NCBI GenBank assembly: GCA_003023695.1
Contig: PXYW01000010.1
Location: 1-64,000, forward strand
Length of the DNA: 64,000 bases
Direction of reading: 5' to 3'
From: Sulfobacillus benefaciens
Lineage (GTDB): Bacteria > Bacillota > Sulfobacillia > Sulfobacillales > Sulfobacillaceae
In this document: positions 47,174-58,400 of the stretch, piece by piece
How positions within the stretch are numbered: position 1 is the stretch's first letter
How the letters are laid out: every line of letters begins with the position of its first letter
Made by a program: the position numbers and the translations under genes
Notes under the pieces: generated by a model
The model's input: only the letters and a program-made list of their open reading frames with translations
Told to the model about the DNA's origin: nothing
Database searches by the model: none

Positions 47174-48643
47174 ATGCGATTGCAGATACGTTGGATAGGG
47201 CCGGCATGGTGGATAGCTCTTGGTTTTTGGACGGCGGTTGCCCTAATGTCCATGTTTTTCCATTGGATACACCCATCTTCTCCGCCATTTGTCTCAGCCA
47301 GGCTTGGAGTGTGGTGGCTCGCAATCCTGGGTGTAGGACTTGTGGTTTCGTACACGGTGACCAAGCTTAAGGCTCTGGTCGCATTTGTTGGTCTGCTTCT
47401 GGTGACTAGGGTTTCTTGGCTCCTGATCCCGGTCGCTTTGGTATTTGGGGTTGGGGTCATTCTCTTTTGGCAAAAGAATATCAGTGACCATGCCGTAGTC
47501 ATTGGCCGCCGCTGGAAATGGTGGCCGGTAACTTTGTCGACCGCGGACCGCTATTTACATCTTCATGTCATTGGGCCGACCGGTGCCGGAAAATCCTCCA
47601 GCGTACTACTTCCATTAATCGCTCAGGATCTTAAAGCGGGAAGGCCAGTGGCTCTTCTCGAACCCAAAGGGGATTTAAGCCAGGCGGCCTATAATATTGC
47701 CGTAGCCTATCACCATCATCTCATCCATTTTAATCCCGAGGATCCCCGGTGCCCTCATTACAATCCTTTGGCTGGGCCGAGCCCCGCTAGCGCAGCAGAA
47801 GGAATTTCCTGGGCATTGAACCAAATCGCAGAGTCCGGGCATCCTTTTTACGCGGTGTCGTCCCGCGTCTTATTGATGTACGCCGTGATTGCTGTAAAAG
47901 AGGCGCTCGGTGATCGCGCCGACTTGGATGCCGTGCTCCGTTTTTTACGCCGGGATACCGAGCAGCAGGCAGTGCTTAAGGCGGTGAAAGATCCCCGGGT
48001 GGTCCAATATTTTGGAGAGCAAATGAACAGGCTGAATCCACGGGTTGCGTTGGAACAGCGTCAAGGATTGCTCAACCGTCTCGAATTGCTGCTACTCCAT
48101 CCCGATGTGCGGCGGGTCCTGAGCCCTCCCTTTGATTTTGACTGGGACCAAGTGCTGGCAGAGAAAATCACGGTGCTCTGCCCTTTGTCCTTGGCGCGAT
48201 TAGGCGCGTCCGCCCGCATGCTAGGCACTCTTTTGTGGCACGGGTTGGCCATGGCCACATACCGCCGGCCGCTCACAGGCCACTTACCACCCTATTTCCT
48301 GTTTTTAGACGAATTTCATGAGTTCGTCACCCCTGATTTAGGGGAGTTTTTGGCCCTGGCCCGCGGCTACCATTTAGGACTCACACTAGCCCACCAAGAC
48401 TTCGGGCAACTGACACCTGAACTCAAAGAAGCGTTGCTTGCCAATGGGCGCCAGAAGATCGTACTAGGTGGTATTGCCCCAGAAGACTTCAACACATTCA
48501 AAGCCTCGGCGTCCCCTTTTCCCATCGACTCCAAGCTCCGGTTTTTCCCACCAGGGCAAGCGTGGGTTCAGTTGATCACTCAAGGCAAGCCCCGACGACC
48601 CCAACGGGTTCAATTGCCCTATCACCCTTTGGGAGACTCTTGA
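47174..48643 (+). CDS. VirD4/TraG-like coupling ATPase
   Basis: 489 residues. Three or four hydrophobic segments in the first 100 residues, then a RecA-like ATPase with Walker A GPTGAGKSSSVLLPL, the family segment VALLEPKGDLSQAAY and Walker B YFLFLDEFHEF. This is the coupling-protein (type IV DNA-transfer) architecture, including the DEFHxF motif. No relaxase or mating-pore genes are near, so it may be a remnant of a conjugative element or a domesticated pump. The ribosome site is weak. The stop overlaps the next ATG (TGATG). Confidence 0.9.
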   Translation: MRLQIRWIGPAWWIALGFWTAVALMSMFFHWIHPSSPPFVSARLGVWWLAILGVGLVVSYTVTKLKALVAFVGLLLVTRVSWLLIPVALVFGVGVILFWQKNISDHAVVIGRRWKWWPVTLSTADRYLHLHVIGPTGAGKSSSVLLPLIAQDLKAGRPVALLEPKGDLSQAAYNIAVAYHHHLIHFNPEDPRCPHYNPLAGPSPASAAEGISWALNQIAESGHPFYAVSSRVLLMYAVIAVKEALGDRADLDAVLRFLRRDTEQQAVLKAVKDPRVVQYFGEQMNRLNPRVALEQRQGLLNRLELLLLHPDVRRVLSPPFDFDWDQVLAEKITVLCPLSLARLGASARMLGTLLWHGLAMATYRRPLTGHLPPYFLFLDEFHEFVTPDLGEFLALARGYHLGLTLAHQDFGQLTPELKEALLANGRQKIVLGGIAPEDFNTFKASASPFPIDSKLRFFPPGQAWVQLITQGKPRRPQRVQLPYHPLGDS

Positions 48644-49404
48644 TGGATTGGCGCGAAGTGGTACGTACCACGGGCATGATGACAAAAGAACAGTTGCTTC
48701 AAGCCGATCCCAAGGCTATAGAAGAGGCTTTGAGTGAAGGCACCTGGATTTGGTACCGCAACGCGCTTTGGGACCCAAACCAGTTTCATCGCGGGGCGCG
48801 CCAATTACACCGGAGTCTTGTCACTACAGTTTATCTCGCCTTATTGCCTGTGCTTTCCGAGTGGATCCAAGAGATGCGTTACCACGATATTATGGCCGAT
48901 GCCCAATTTACGTTGCAACAAACCAACTTGCGATTCTGGCTGGAAGCCGACACCGGCAAAGAAACCGAAACCCAATGGAGAAAGAAATTAGAGGCTTATC
49001 AAAATAGCTTCCCCCCAACCGAAACCCGTGACATGATGGTTGTGGTGGCAATGGGGAAGGCCACCCGCATCCGCCATTTATCATCATGGGTCCATGATGC
49101 CAAACTGCCCCTCGGTGTCTATGTAGTAGAATTCGGCCTTGTGAAAACACTGCCCCAACAACTGCTGGGGCCGCCAACCTTTTCAAGACACCTCCCACCC
49201 GTACCAGGAATGCCACCCGCTGCCAGTATTCACTACATTTGGGACGGGCATGGCGAGATTTCGTGCCGGGATGCTGACCGGTTGCTTAGTGCCGGATATG
49301 TCCTGGGCGCCAAAGAAGTGGCCGCTGGCGAAGTGACTTATCATATCTCGTTACCGCCCAGATTGTCGCGTCTGGGACGCTTTCTGCGTTACATAGGTTT
49401 GTAG
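48643..49404 (+). CDS. Replication-relaxation-like protein
   Basis: 253 residues from the ATG at 48643 that overlaps the TraG-like stop. The pattern LRFWLEADTGKETETQWRKK followed by LEAYQNSFP resembles the replication-relaxation family (FxLExDxGTE ... Kl..Y), which accompanies TraG-like genes on Gram-positive elements. The N-terminal TGMMTKEQLLQADPKAIEEA is a short winged-helix-like segment. No catalytic residues are apparent. Its end overlaps the 3' end of the CCA-adding enzyme gene, on the other strand, by 54 bp. Confidence 0.7.
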   Translation: MDWREVVRTTGMMTKEQLLQADPKAIEEALSEGTWIWYRNALWDPNQFHRGARQLHRSLVTTVYLALLPVLSEWIQEMRYHDIMADAQFTLQQTNLRFWLEADTGKETETQWRKKLEAYQNSFPPTETRDMMVVVAMGKATRIRHLSSWVHDAKLPLGVYVVEFGLVKTLPQQLLGPPTFSRHLPPVPGMPPAASIHYIWDGHGEISCRDADRLLSAGYVLGAKEVAAGEVTYHISLPPRLSRLGRFLRYIGL

Positions 49405-50583
49405 CGTCTCACGATTATTTCTCCTAGGGTCTTGATCAATCCAGTGTTCCAACAATGAAATCCAATGGCGCACGTTGGGTCCGGGTGCGATGTTCGCCCA
49501 CGCCATGATATCCTGACCATTGCAAGCTAACGCCAGGCTTTGCGGGTGATCTGCCAACCGTTTTAGTTCCAAGGTGATGCGAGGGTTAGCCGGGGAACCA
49601 GCCAACTGATACCCATCAAGCAATACGTCAACTCCATGGCGTCTAGCCAAACTCCGCAATTCTTGGGGCTGGACCGCCATCCAATCAATCTTGCGGAGCG
49701 CCAATAAATTTTCGACCCGACGTTTGATAACATTGGAAAATGTGCCTTGCGTCAACCACCGGGTAACGGATGGGACATCGCAAGACCATACCAGAGATGC
49801 CAGACGCAATACTGGATCCTGAATTTGAGCTATCTGGCGTTGCGATGTCGCCCAATCCTGTGGCGAAGGGTGAAACCCTGGCCACCAGTATGACCAGAGC
49901 CCGGAATTTCTTAACCCGTTTAGTCCAGGTAAAGGGTCTAGAGACTGTAATATCCGCCAAAATTCTTCCCGACGGCGTTCATAACTGGTGGTTTTAGTTT
50001 CCGCTGCCAATTGCCCAATAGCTTGGTTCACCATCACATCAAGATCCCAGTCACGACCTAACTGGGATAGCAGCCGAAACGCTCTCCACATGCGCAGTGG
50101 ATCTTCTCTAAATCGCGCGGCCGGCGATCCGACCGCTTTCAGTAAATGGCGCTGCAAATCTTTTTTCCCCCCAAAAGGGTCAACGAGAGGTCCGGTCCAT
50201 GGTAAGGCCATAGCATTAATAGTAAAATCCCGACGCCCAAGATCTCGCAAAATATCTACCCCAAAGTTCACCTGACTTGGGTGCCTTTGGTCTTGATAGT
50301 CTCCTTCCGCGCGTAATGTCGTGACTTCCACACTCATCGATTGACCCACAGTTACCGTAATGGTGCCATAGCGCAGGCCGAGCGGGTGGGTGCGCCACCC
50401 ATAACGCGCAGCAATCGCGATAACAGACTCAGGCTCTAACACTGTTGCCAAATCCCAGTCATGAGCCGGGACCCCGCGTAGTAAGTCCCGAACCGCCCCA
50501 CCTACCAGATATGTCGGGGCAGCTTCTTGCAGTCTTCCCCACACCATTTGTACATGCGCTGGCATCTCTGCCGTAGCCGCCAT
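49351..50583 (-). CDS. CCA-adding enzyme / tRNA nucleotidyltransferase family
   Basis: Adds or repairs the 3' CCA of tRNA. 410 residues, class II: head VGGAVRDLLRGVPAHDWDLA with the metal-binding DxD, then RRDFTINAMALPW and the neck region REDPLRMWRAFRLLSQLGRD with ERRREEFWRIL. The tail is shorter in motifs. Start ATG at 50583; AAAGGTGATG lies about 9 nt upstream. Its last 54 bp overlap the convergent gene at 48643-49404. A poly(A) polymerase of the same family is possible, but this is the only such gene in the window. Confidence 0.92.
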   Translation of the reverse strand: MAATAEMPAHVQMVWGRLQEAAPTYLVGGAVRDLLRGVPAHDWDLATVLEPESVIAIAARYGWRTHPLGLRYGTITVTVGQSMSVEVTTLRAEGDYQDQRHPSQVNFGVDILRDLGRRDFTINAMALPWTGPLVDPFGGKKDLQRHLLKAVGSPAARFREDPLRMWRAFRLLSQLGRDWDLDVMVNQAIGQLAAETKTTSYERRREEFWRILQSLDPLPGLNGLRNSGLWSYWWPGFHPSPQDWATSQRQIAQIQDPVLRLASLVWSCDVPSVTRWLTQGTFSNVIKRRVENLLALRKIDWMAVQPQELRSLARRHGVDVLLDGYQLAGSPANPRITLELKRLADHPQSLALACNGQDIMAWANIAPGPNVRHWISLLEHWIDQDPRRNNRETLQTYVTQKASQTRQSGR

Positions 50584-50728
50584 CAAGCATCACCTTTTCC
50601 GCCAGTCTACCATAGCTGGCGGTTACCGCAGGAACAAGAAATTGCCGTCATATTTAGCAGGAATTTGCCGAATCGATGTGGAATATCTGACCTCTTATCG
50701 ATTCTTAGGGTAGCAAGGGGGATGTTTT

Positions 50729-51412
50729 GTGGAAATAAAGGGCGATAAAAGGGGCCTCCGAATTCTTGCCCATGGATTCACCGAAGAATCGGATCTAATC
50801 GAAGACTTGCGTCACACTTTAAAAGCACGGGCAGAGTTTTTAGGCAACGCAGGATTATTCGTCGAAGTGGCCAACTTGCCCTTAAGTGCTGAATTGTTTC
50901 AGGGAATAGCTATGGTGTTTAGTGAATTTCCTGCACTAAATCTCCGCGGAATTCAGTCTCCAGATCCGCAAAACGGCTTGTTGACACTGGACCAGTCCCG
51001 TACACCCGCACGGCTGTCTCCGCAAGTCATCCGTCACACTATTCGCTCTGGACAACGAGTGACCCATCAGGGTGATCTCATTATCGTAGGTGATGTGAAC
51101 CCAGGCGCGACTTTGATGGCTTCTGGCGATGTCTTTGTTTTTGGCTGGCTTAGGGGAACGGTTTATGCGGGACAGCCGGAAACATCTTCTTGCAGTATTT
51201 ATGCCATGCGTTTTCAGCCATCTCAGATAAAAATTGGCACTGTACTAGCGTTGGGAGACAGCCTGGGCGAACAACCTGAATTTGCTCGAGTCGATAATGG
51301 GCTTATCGTGGTAGAACCTTGGACCGACGTGCATTTGCCCGAGGCGGTAACCAGCGATGGCCGCTATCGAAAACGGGATTCCATCGGTCTTTCTGTCACG
51401 ACGTCCCATTAG
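50729..51412 (+). CDS. minC: Septum site-determining protein MinC
   Basis: Inhibits FtsZ assembly at the poles. 227 residues: an N-terminal domain (about 1-100) and the C-terminal beta-helix domain, seen in IRSGQRVTHQGDLIIVGDVN, PGATLMASGDVFVFGWLRGT and YAGQPETSSCSIYAMRFQPS, with the MinD-binding surface near RGTVYAG. GTG start with AAGGGGG upstream. minD, usually directly downstream, is not in this window, so the pair is split here. Confidence 0.95.
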   Translation: MEIKGDKRGLRILAHGFTEESDLIEDLRHTLKARAEFLGNAGLFVEVANLPLSAELFQGIAMVFSEFPALNLRGIQSPDPQNGLLTLDQSRTPARLSPQVIRHTIRSGQRVTHQGDLIIVGDVNPGATLMASGDVFVFGWLRGTVYAGQPETSSCSIYAMRFQPSQIKIGTVLALGDSLGEQPEFARVDNGLIVVEPWTDVHLPEAVTSDGRYRKRDSIGLSVTTSH

Positions 51413-51514
51413 TCTTTGGCAGACTGCCCAGCCATTTCTGGTTGTGAGTTGGAGACCACCCCCGTTCCCTGTTAGAATAAGACGATACCGGGAGAAAGGG
51501 GGCAGTTCCATGAA

Positions 51515-51811
51515 ATGGCTAAGTATCGGCACTCCAAAGTAAAGCGCCAGCACCATGTAGTGAAGGACTTAGAACCTGGACTTCAGATGCTGGCTAATCT
51601 TGAGTCTGTAGATGGTATAATCCCTGGCATCATCAGCCGAAAATCAGGCAGTGCTGTCGGGTTTTCTTTTCAGTACTTTACCCCCAGCGGGCTAAAACTT
51701 ATTGGACGGTCCAGCGGGGCTGCTCAAGAGATCTTTGTGATTAGCCATAACCCTGAGCTTGTACTCGAGTCCCTTTATCAATCGGGACTCATTGCTCGTC
51801 CGTTGGATTAA
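51515..51811 (+). CDS. DUF2103 family small protein
   Basis: 98 residues. It resembles DUF2103, a predicted metal-binding family: KYRHSKVKRQHHVVKDLEPG at the start, then SVDGIIPGIISRKSG and GLKLIGRSSGAAQEIFVISH. Histidines near the N-terminus could bind metal. The ATG at 51515 is 13 nt after AGGGGG; an ATG at 51510 in another frame gives only a 10-codon peptide. It follows minC after about 100 bp. Its end overlaps the convergent gene by 23 bp. Confidence 0.78.
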   Translation: MAKYRHSKVKRQHHVVKDLEPGLQMLANLESVDGIIPGIISRKSGSAVGFSFQYFTPSGLKLIGRSSGAAQEIFVISHNPELVLESLYQSGLIARPLD

Positions 51812-51998
51812 CCTCCGCGGTCAAACCAAAATTTGCTGCGATTTCTTTGAAGGGGTCCAGATAATCATTTGTCACCTGATACACGCTTTCGTTTTCCGGC
51901 GCCACCCAACCACGTTCGGCAGCGGGATTGGATTTTACATACCTCAAAAATCTGGACTTGGTATCCTCAATCCCATCGATTCTCACCTGCACCGTCAT
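51789..51998 (-). CDS. Small acidic protein of unknown function
   Basis: 69 residues, net acidic, no membrane segment. It reads TVQVRIDGIEDTKSRFLRYV and then PAAERGWVAPENESVYQV, a pattern like small YvzF-type Firmicute proteins. The ribosome site AGGAGG is only 2 nt before the ATG at 51998 but 8 nt before a GTG at 51992, so the latter may be the true start. Convergent with the DUF2103 gene, with 23 bp overlap. Confidence 0.65.
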   Translation of the reverse strand: MTVQVRIDGIEDTKSRFLRYVKSNPAAERGWVAPENESVYQVTNDYLDPFKEIAANFGLTAEVNPTDEQ

Positions 51999-52407
51999 CG
52001 CCTCCTTTGCCGTAGTATTTAGCTAATCTGGGCAGTTCATACCGAAAATCTGCATAAAAGACGCCTCATTGGGAAACACGATCTAAGCCCGCCTTGCTCA
52101 CACAAACCCTCCGCATTTCTAACCACATTTTATCCTTGCATTCTCCCCATTATTAGCGAAGGCGCTGACATCCCAATGGAATCTCACTATCGGTGTCTCA
52201 ACATTTCGGTCTTTCTCAACAGTCATCCAATGTCCCGGGTAATTTCGACTGGGAACCTAAGCTATCATCAGGCGATAGCTTAGGAAGTGTTGTGGATCCA
52301 TGTCATAAAGCTGGGGCTTTCCGGAGATATTTTGATGGTGAAGATTTTTGCTTGACGTTGCCGCGGCCATCACCGCAGACTAGGGACTCTTCACCTGGGA
52401 GGACTCA
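51999..52407. other. Upstream region of the glucan synthase-like gene
   Basis: About 400 bp without a gene. It contains an 11-bp perfect hairpin, CCTAAGCTATC / GATAGCTTAGG, loop of 7 nt (52256-52284), without a T run. A TTGACG lies near 52354 but no -10 was found at the right distance. I recognise no riboswitch. Confidence 0.5.
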
Positions 52408-55400
52408 ATGAGACTGAACACCGATCAACTGCGAGTCCAAGCTCGCGAGTTTGCGCTACTAAGTGACTTGGTGCCCCGACATCCTCAAACGCGCACATTT
52501 TGGCCCCAATTCAAGCGTGATGTCTCGAGTCTCCATTCTTTTTCCATCCGTTTGTCGCATCGGCGAGTGCCCTGCTCGCAACCGGCGGAAGATTGGCTGC
52601 TTGACCATATTGCCTTTATTCAGACACAATCACAAGAAGTTTTACGTCAATTGCCGCGCCATGTGTTTCATCAATTGCCACGCATGCGCTTAAACGGAAT
52701 GCCGCGAGTTTATGCCATCTGCCAAAACTATTTGCACCATGCCGATGGACACTACGATGCCCAGGACTTTGAGCAGTACCTGCAAGCCTATCAGGAGGTT
52801 TCCGTCTTGACCACTTTAGAATGCTGGGTGTTGCCGTCAGCCATGAGGGTCGTCATTATTCGCCAATTGGCCGAAAATATGCGTGAAGTACGTCATCGTC
52901 ATGAAATCTGCAACCGGGTCACCGACGTGCTTAATTCATCGCCATCGCGCCAACGAGTCCAGTCTGCCTTGAATCAGATGGTCGGCAGACGCCCGCTGAG
53001 TGCCGCCGAAGTGGTTCATTTGGTTCGCCATCTTAACGAGTGGGAACCCGAAATGGAAACGGTTCGCGATTGGTTAAGTGCTTACGTGGACAATAACCAC
53101 TGGGATTTGGAGCACATGACGTCATTTGAACACGAATTCGATGCCCATCTCCAAGTTATTTGCGGAGATCTAGTGACGAGCCTCCATCGTGTAGAGCGTC
53201 AACCATGGCGGTCAACGTTTATTAACATCTCTCATGTCGACCAGATCTTACGGGAAGACCCCAAGGGGGAATATCGGCTTCTGGACTTTGCCAGCCAAGA
53301 TCTGCTCCGCGGTCGAGTAGAAAAGATCGCACGACAGTTGCGTCTTCCGGAAACGCTAATTGCTCGTACTGCAGTCCAAATCGCTGGAAAGTTTGATGAG
53401 CAAGCCCATCCGGGAGGCTTATCACCGCGCCAAACCCATTTTGCCTACTATCTCTTGGATCCAGAGGGCATTAGGCAACTTAGCCATGCGTTATCAGATA
53501 TCAGGCGACCGGGGATGCATCCATCATGGACTATTCGCCGCCATGCGTTGTCGGCATTTTGGCTCGGATTAGGAATATTGTTCGTCGGATTGATGTGGGC
53601 TTCCAGCTACTGGGTGACCTACCACATAGCAAACACTCAATGGTGGGCGTGGATCATCATCTTTGCCGCACTGTCATTGCCGGTCAGCGAGTGGATGGTC
53701 GCCGTGGTGCAATCGGCGATCGTGCGTGGATACCCGTCCAGGATTTTGCTGCGGTACGATTTTTCAACAGCCGTGCCTGAGGATGCGTGCACCATGGTGG
53801 TTATTCCAATCATTTGGTCCCATCTCGACGAAGTCGATGATGTGATGTCCCGTCTTGAAGTGCACTATCTGGCTAATCGGCAGCCGAACATTTACTTCGC
53901 CGTTTTGGCCGACTTCGAGGACGGCACCGCAGAAACCTCTTTGGGAGATCAAGAACTCATTCTTTATGCTAAAAACCATATTGAACGGTTGAATGCCGAG
54001 TATGGTGCTGACCGCTTTTTGTTATTTCATCGCGTTCGCCGCTACAACCCAGCGGAATCCGTGTTCATGGGATGGGAACGTAAACGGGGTAAATTGGTAG
54101 AGTTTGTCGAGCTATTGTCCGGCAGCCAAAATACTAGTTTTACTACAGTCCACGGCAATCAAAACACTCTTCCCCGCATACGCTATGTTTTTACCGTAGA
54201 CCATGACACCAAACTTCCCATCGGAGTCGTGGCTCGAATGGCTGGCACAATACATTTCCCGTACAATCGTCCGCGGCTAAATGCTTCGCAGACCCGTGTA
54301 GTGGAGGGATTTGGCGTCCTGCAACCCCGTATTGCGGTGAGCTATGATTCCGCGCAAGGGTCGCACCTAGCGGCGCTCTGGGCCGGTGAGCCCGGCATTG
54401 ACCCCTATGTGTTTGCTGTTTCTCACCCTTATCAAAACTTGTTTGGTGAAGCCACTTTTGTGGGTAAAGGAATCTTTGATGTGGAAGCGTTTCGCAAAAC
54501 CGTAGTCGAACGAATTCCTGACAACTTGGTCCTCAGTCACGATTTACTAGAAGGAGGATTCCTACGCACCGGATTGACCCCTGACATTGAAGTCGTGGAG
54601 GATCACCCCAGTTCTTTTTATTCCTATCAACGCCGGGCAGACCGGTGGATTCGTGGAGATTGGCAATTGCTGCCCTGGCTTGGCACCCAATGCAAAAATC
54701 GATGGGGACTGTCCCAGCGAGTGGATCTTAGCCCTTTAGCTCGCTGGCAAATCATTGACAATCTGCGTCGCAGTCTAGTTGCCCCATCCCTATTTCTGGT
54801 AGCGTTGCTGGGACTGTCAGTGCTTCCAGGGCACCGTGATGTCTGGGCTGGCATCGTTTTGTTGACAATTTTTTTGCCGATGATCCAGGCAATTGCCGGA
54901 GGCCTATGGAGTCGCTCGCGCTTGAAGCAGATTGGACTGGCCTTTGAACAAAGCATGGTCCAACTTATAACACTCCCCTTCACCGCCGTGGGGAATATTA
55001 TCGCTATTGTTCGCACCTTGTATAGGTTGTTCGTAAGCCGGCGCAATTTATTGGAATGGGTGCCGGCCAAGCGTACCAATCGCCGTGGAAACCACACCTT
55101 TGTCTATGAAAGAGAAGGTTATGCCGCCATTGCTCTGTTTGCTGTCTGGGCCTGGCTGGCCACCTCCCCAGGAGACCATATTATCGGCACGGTGTTGCCA
55201 GCCTTGTGGTTGCTGTCCGGTTATATGATCGAACGCATGAGCCGTCCCTTAACTAAGCCCCAAGCTCTCTGGGTGGAAGCGGCAAAACCACAGTTGGAAC
55301 TCTGGGCAGGTCAGATTTGGGCGTTTTTTGATCATTACGTGACGGCCCACGAATCGTGGTTGCCCCCTGATAATGTTCAGTTTCCAATGGGAGAAAAAAT

Positions 55401-58400
55401 TGCTCACAGGACGTCCCCTACAAACATTGGTTTATACCTGGCTTCGGTGGTAGCGGCCCGAGATCTGAACCTGGTGGATACGCCAACCATGATCCAACGC
55501 ATTGATTCCACTTTGGCAACATTGGTGACTATGGAAAAGTGGCATGGCCATCTATTCAATTGGTATGACACGGAAACTGCCAAGCCACTCGAACCCAGAT
55601 ATGTCTCGACCGTGGACTCGGGCAACTTCGTGGCCTATTTGATGCTAGTTCGCCGTGCCTTGCGTGAGCGGCGCCACCGAGAGCACGACTGCGCAGACCA
55701 GCTCCGAAACTTAGAGACCCAAGTTTGGCACCTCATAGCCAATACCGACTTCAAACCCTTGTTTAGTGCCGACGAACAGCTATTTGCTATCGGGTATAAT
55801 CTAAGCCGCCATCAACGAGACACATCACTGTATGATTTACTGGCCTCAGAGTCTCGTCAAACCAGTTTTTTGGCAATTGCTCTCGGTCAAATTCCTGCAT
55901 CTCACTGGTTCGTATTAGGGCGCGCCATGACCATTTCTAATGGACGGAAGACCCTCTTATCGTGGTCCGGTTCCATGTTTGAATATTTATTGCCCAGCCT
56001 CATTTTGCCAACCTACCGACAATCCGTCTGGGACGCCACATACCAAGGCGTCGTGGCCCGTCAACGGCGCTATGCGGCGATGCGCGGCGTGCCATGGGGG
56101 ATTTCCGAAAGCGGTTACTACCAATTTGATTACCAATGGAACTACCAATATAAAGCCTTTGGAGTCCCAGGACTTGGAATGAATAGCGGACTTGATGAAG
56201 ACTTGGTAGTGGCGCCGTATGCCACGATAATGGCCTTGCCCTATGCTGGAAACCAAGCGTTACAATCGCTGGCCCAGTTGGAAACCTTGGGGGCCAAGGG
56301 CGACTTTGGGTTCTATGAAGCCGTCGATTTTACTCGCCGTCGTCTGCCCCAAGGGAGCAACTATCAGGTGGTGAAAAGCTTTATGGCGCATCATCAGGCC
56401 ATGAGTTTGTTGACCTTAACCAATCTTCTTTGTCAAGATGCGATGGTTGTACGCATGCAAACAGACCCTTATGTTAGAGCCGCCAATTTGTTACTGCAAG
56501 AACGTGTGCCGGACCATCCGGCCCTCATGAAACTTCCCACCGGGACACCACCTTCCCTGCCCCAGATGGAAATATCGCCACAGGGAGTGAGCCGCCGATT
56601 TACCGAACCAGAACCTAAACCCCAGGTCAACATTGTCTCCAACGGACATTTATTAAGTTTCTGTCGTGAAGATGGCAGTGGCCAACTTGCCTGGGAAGAC
56701 CTAGACATTACCCGGTGGCGCAATGATCCCGTGGTAAGCGCAGGAGGATACGCCATTTATCTGCGAGATGTCGACACCGAGGCAATATGGAGTGCATCTC
56801 CCTATCCTTGCCGGACAACAACCGTGATAGAGACAATATTTCATATCAATCACACCAGTTTCCAGGGCAGTTGCCTAGACATTAGCTGGAACCTCAATAT
56901 AACCATCCATCCGGATATGGATGCCGAAATCCGTAGGCTCGTAGTAACCAACAACTCGGGTCAGCTGAGACACTTGGAAGTCACATCATTTTTGGAACTT
57001 GCTCTCGCCAATCCTGCGGCGGATCGCGCCCACCTTGCTTTTAGCAAGTTGTTTATTGAGACTGCTCACAACCCCAAAGAGCATTGCCTCTTGGCCCACC
57101 GACGATCGCGCCAACCGGGGGAACCAGAAATTTGGGCGGCCCATACGATCTATTTAGCAGGCGATCCCGGTCCCTATGAATTTGAGACGGACCGTGCCCA
57201 ATTCATTGGCCGAAGTCATTCGCTAAGCACTCCTCAAGGGATAGGGCAGCCGCTGACCGGATCCTCGGGCTCTGTTATCGACCCCGCGTTTGTGATGCGC
57301 AAACCACTTCATCTGGCACCGGGGGAGTCAGCCACAATATATCTCATCACCGCCGTAGCTGCGGACCGCTCAACGGTCACTGGCATATTAGACCAATTGC
57401 GGGAGCCAGCGCAGGTGGAGCAAGGGTTCCAACTAGCCTGGGCGAGAAGCCAAATTGATTTGCACTACATGGCGCTCACCGCGGATCAAGCTGTAGAATC
57501 TCAAATATTCGCCAGTTCTTTAATTTATCGTTCTCCGCTAACTCGGCAAAAGCGTGATGCCATTGTACGAAACCAGCGCGGGCAGACAGCCTTGTGGCCC
57601 TACGGAATCAGTGGCGACCTTCCCATCGCAGTCGTCCATATCACCACTCTGGCAGATTTGCCATTTTTGGGTTTGGTGGCGCGACTACATCGCTATCTCA
57701 AGCTGCTTGGCATCGCTTCGGACTTGGTAATTTTATCCGAGACCGGTAAGTCTTCGGAAGAGACATTGCAACACTTGGCCGGTCATCTCCGATCCCGCGG
57801 CATCAATACTATGGACCACGTCATTGCTGTTGACGCATCCCAATTGTCTCATGACGAACTAATTCTCTTACGGGCGGTAGCGCATGTTTGGCTGAAAGCA
57901 GGGGGCCCTAGTCTCGAAGCCCAATTAAAGGCAGTCCCAGATCAAACTATGCCTAGGGGAACATTGTTGCCCCTGATTCGTGGCAACCGTCCCCTACATC
58001 CGCCCCTGGCTGGGGTCCAAGGGGAATTTTTCAATGGATGGGGAGCGTTTGTCGATCAAGGGCGCGCCTATCGCATCTCGGTGCAGCCAAACGCTGTGCC
58101 ACCACGCCCTTGGAGCAACATCCTAGCTAATCCTAATTTTGGTTGCCTCGTGACCGAACTAGGGACAGGATACACCTGGTGGAAGAATAGCCGCGAATGC
58201 AAGCTCACGCCATGGTCAAACGACCCCGTGCTAGATCCGCCTGGCGAGTGCTTGTATCTCCAAGATCTCGATACTAAGACACTGTGGTCTGCCACCGCAT
58301 CTCCTGCGGGTGGAGACAAAACATTTAGCGTGACCCATGGCTTCGGCTTTACCCGTATTGAGCAGTCTCAAGGGGACATCGTCCACGAGATGGAAATCAA

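Noticed and set aside
47089-47370. Plus-strand ORF before and across the TraG-like start.
   Set aside because: It overlaps the TraG-like coding region in another frame and has no family features; it may only be leader sequence.
51510-51542. 10-codon ORF with the better-placed ATG before the DUF2103 gene.
   Set aside because: Too short and without features; it could be a translational leader but nothing supports it.
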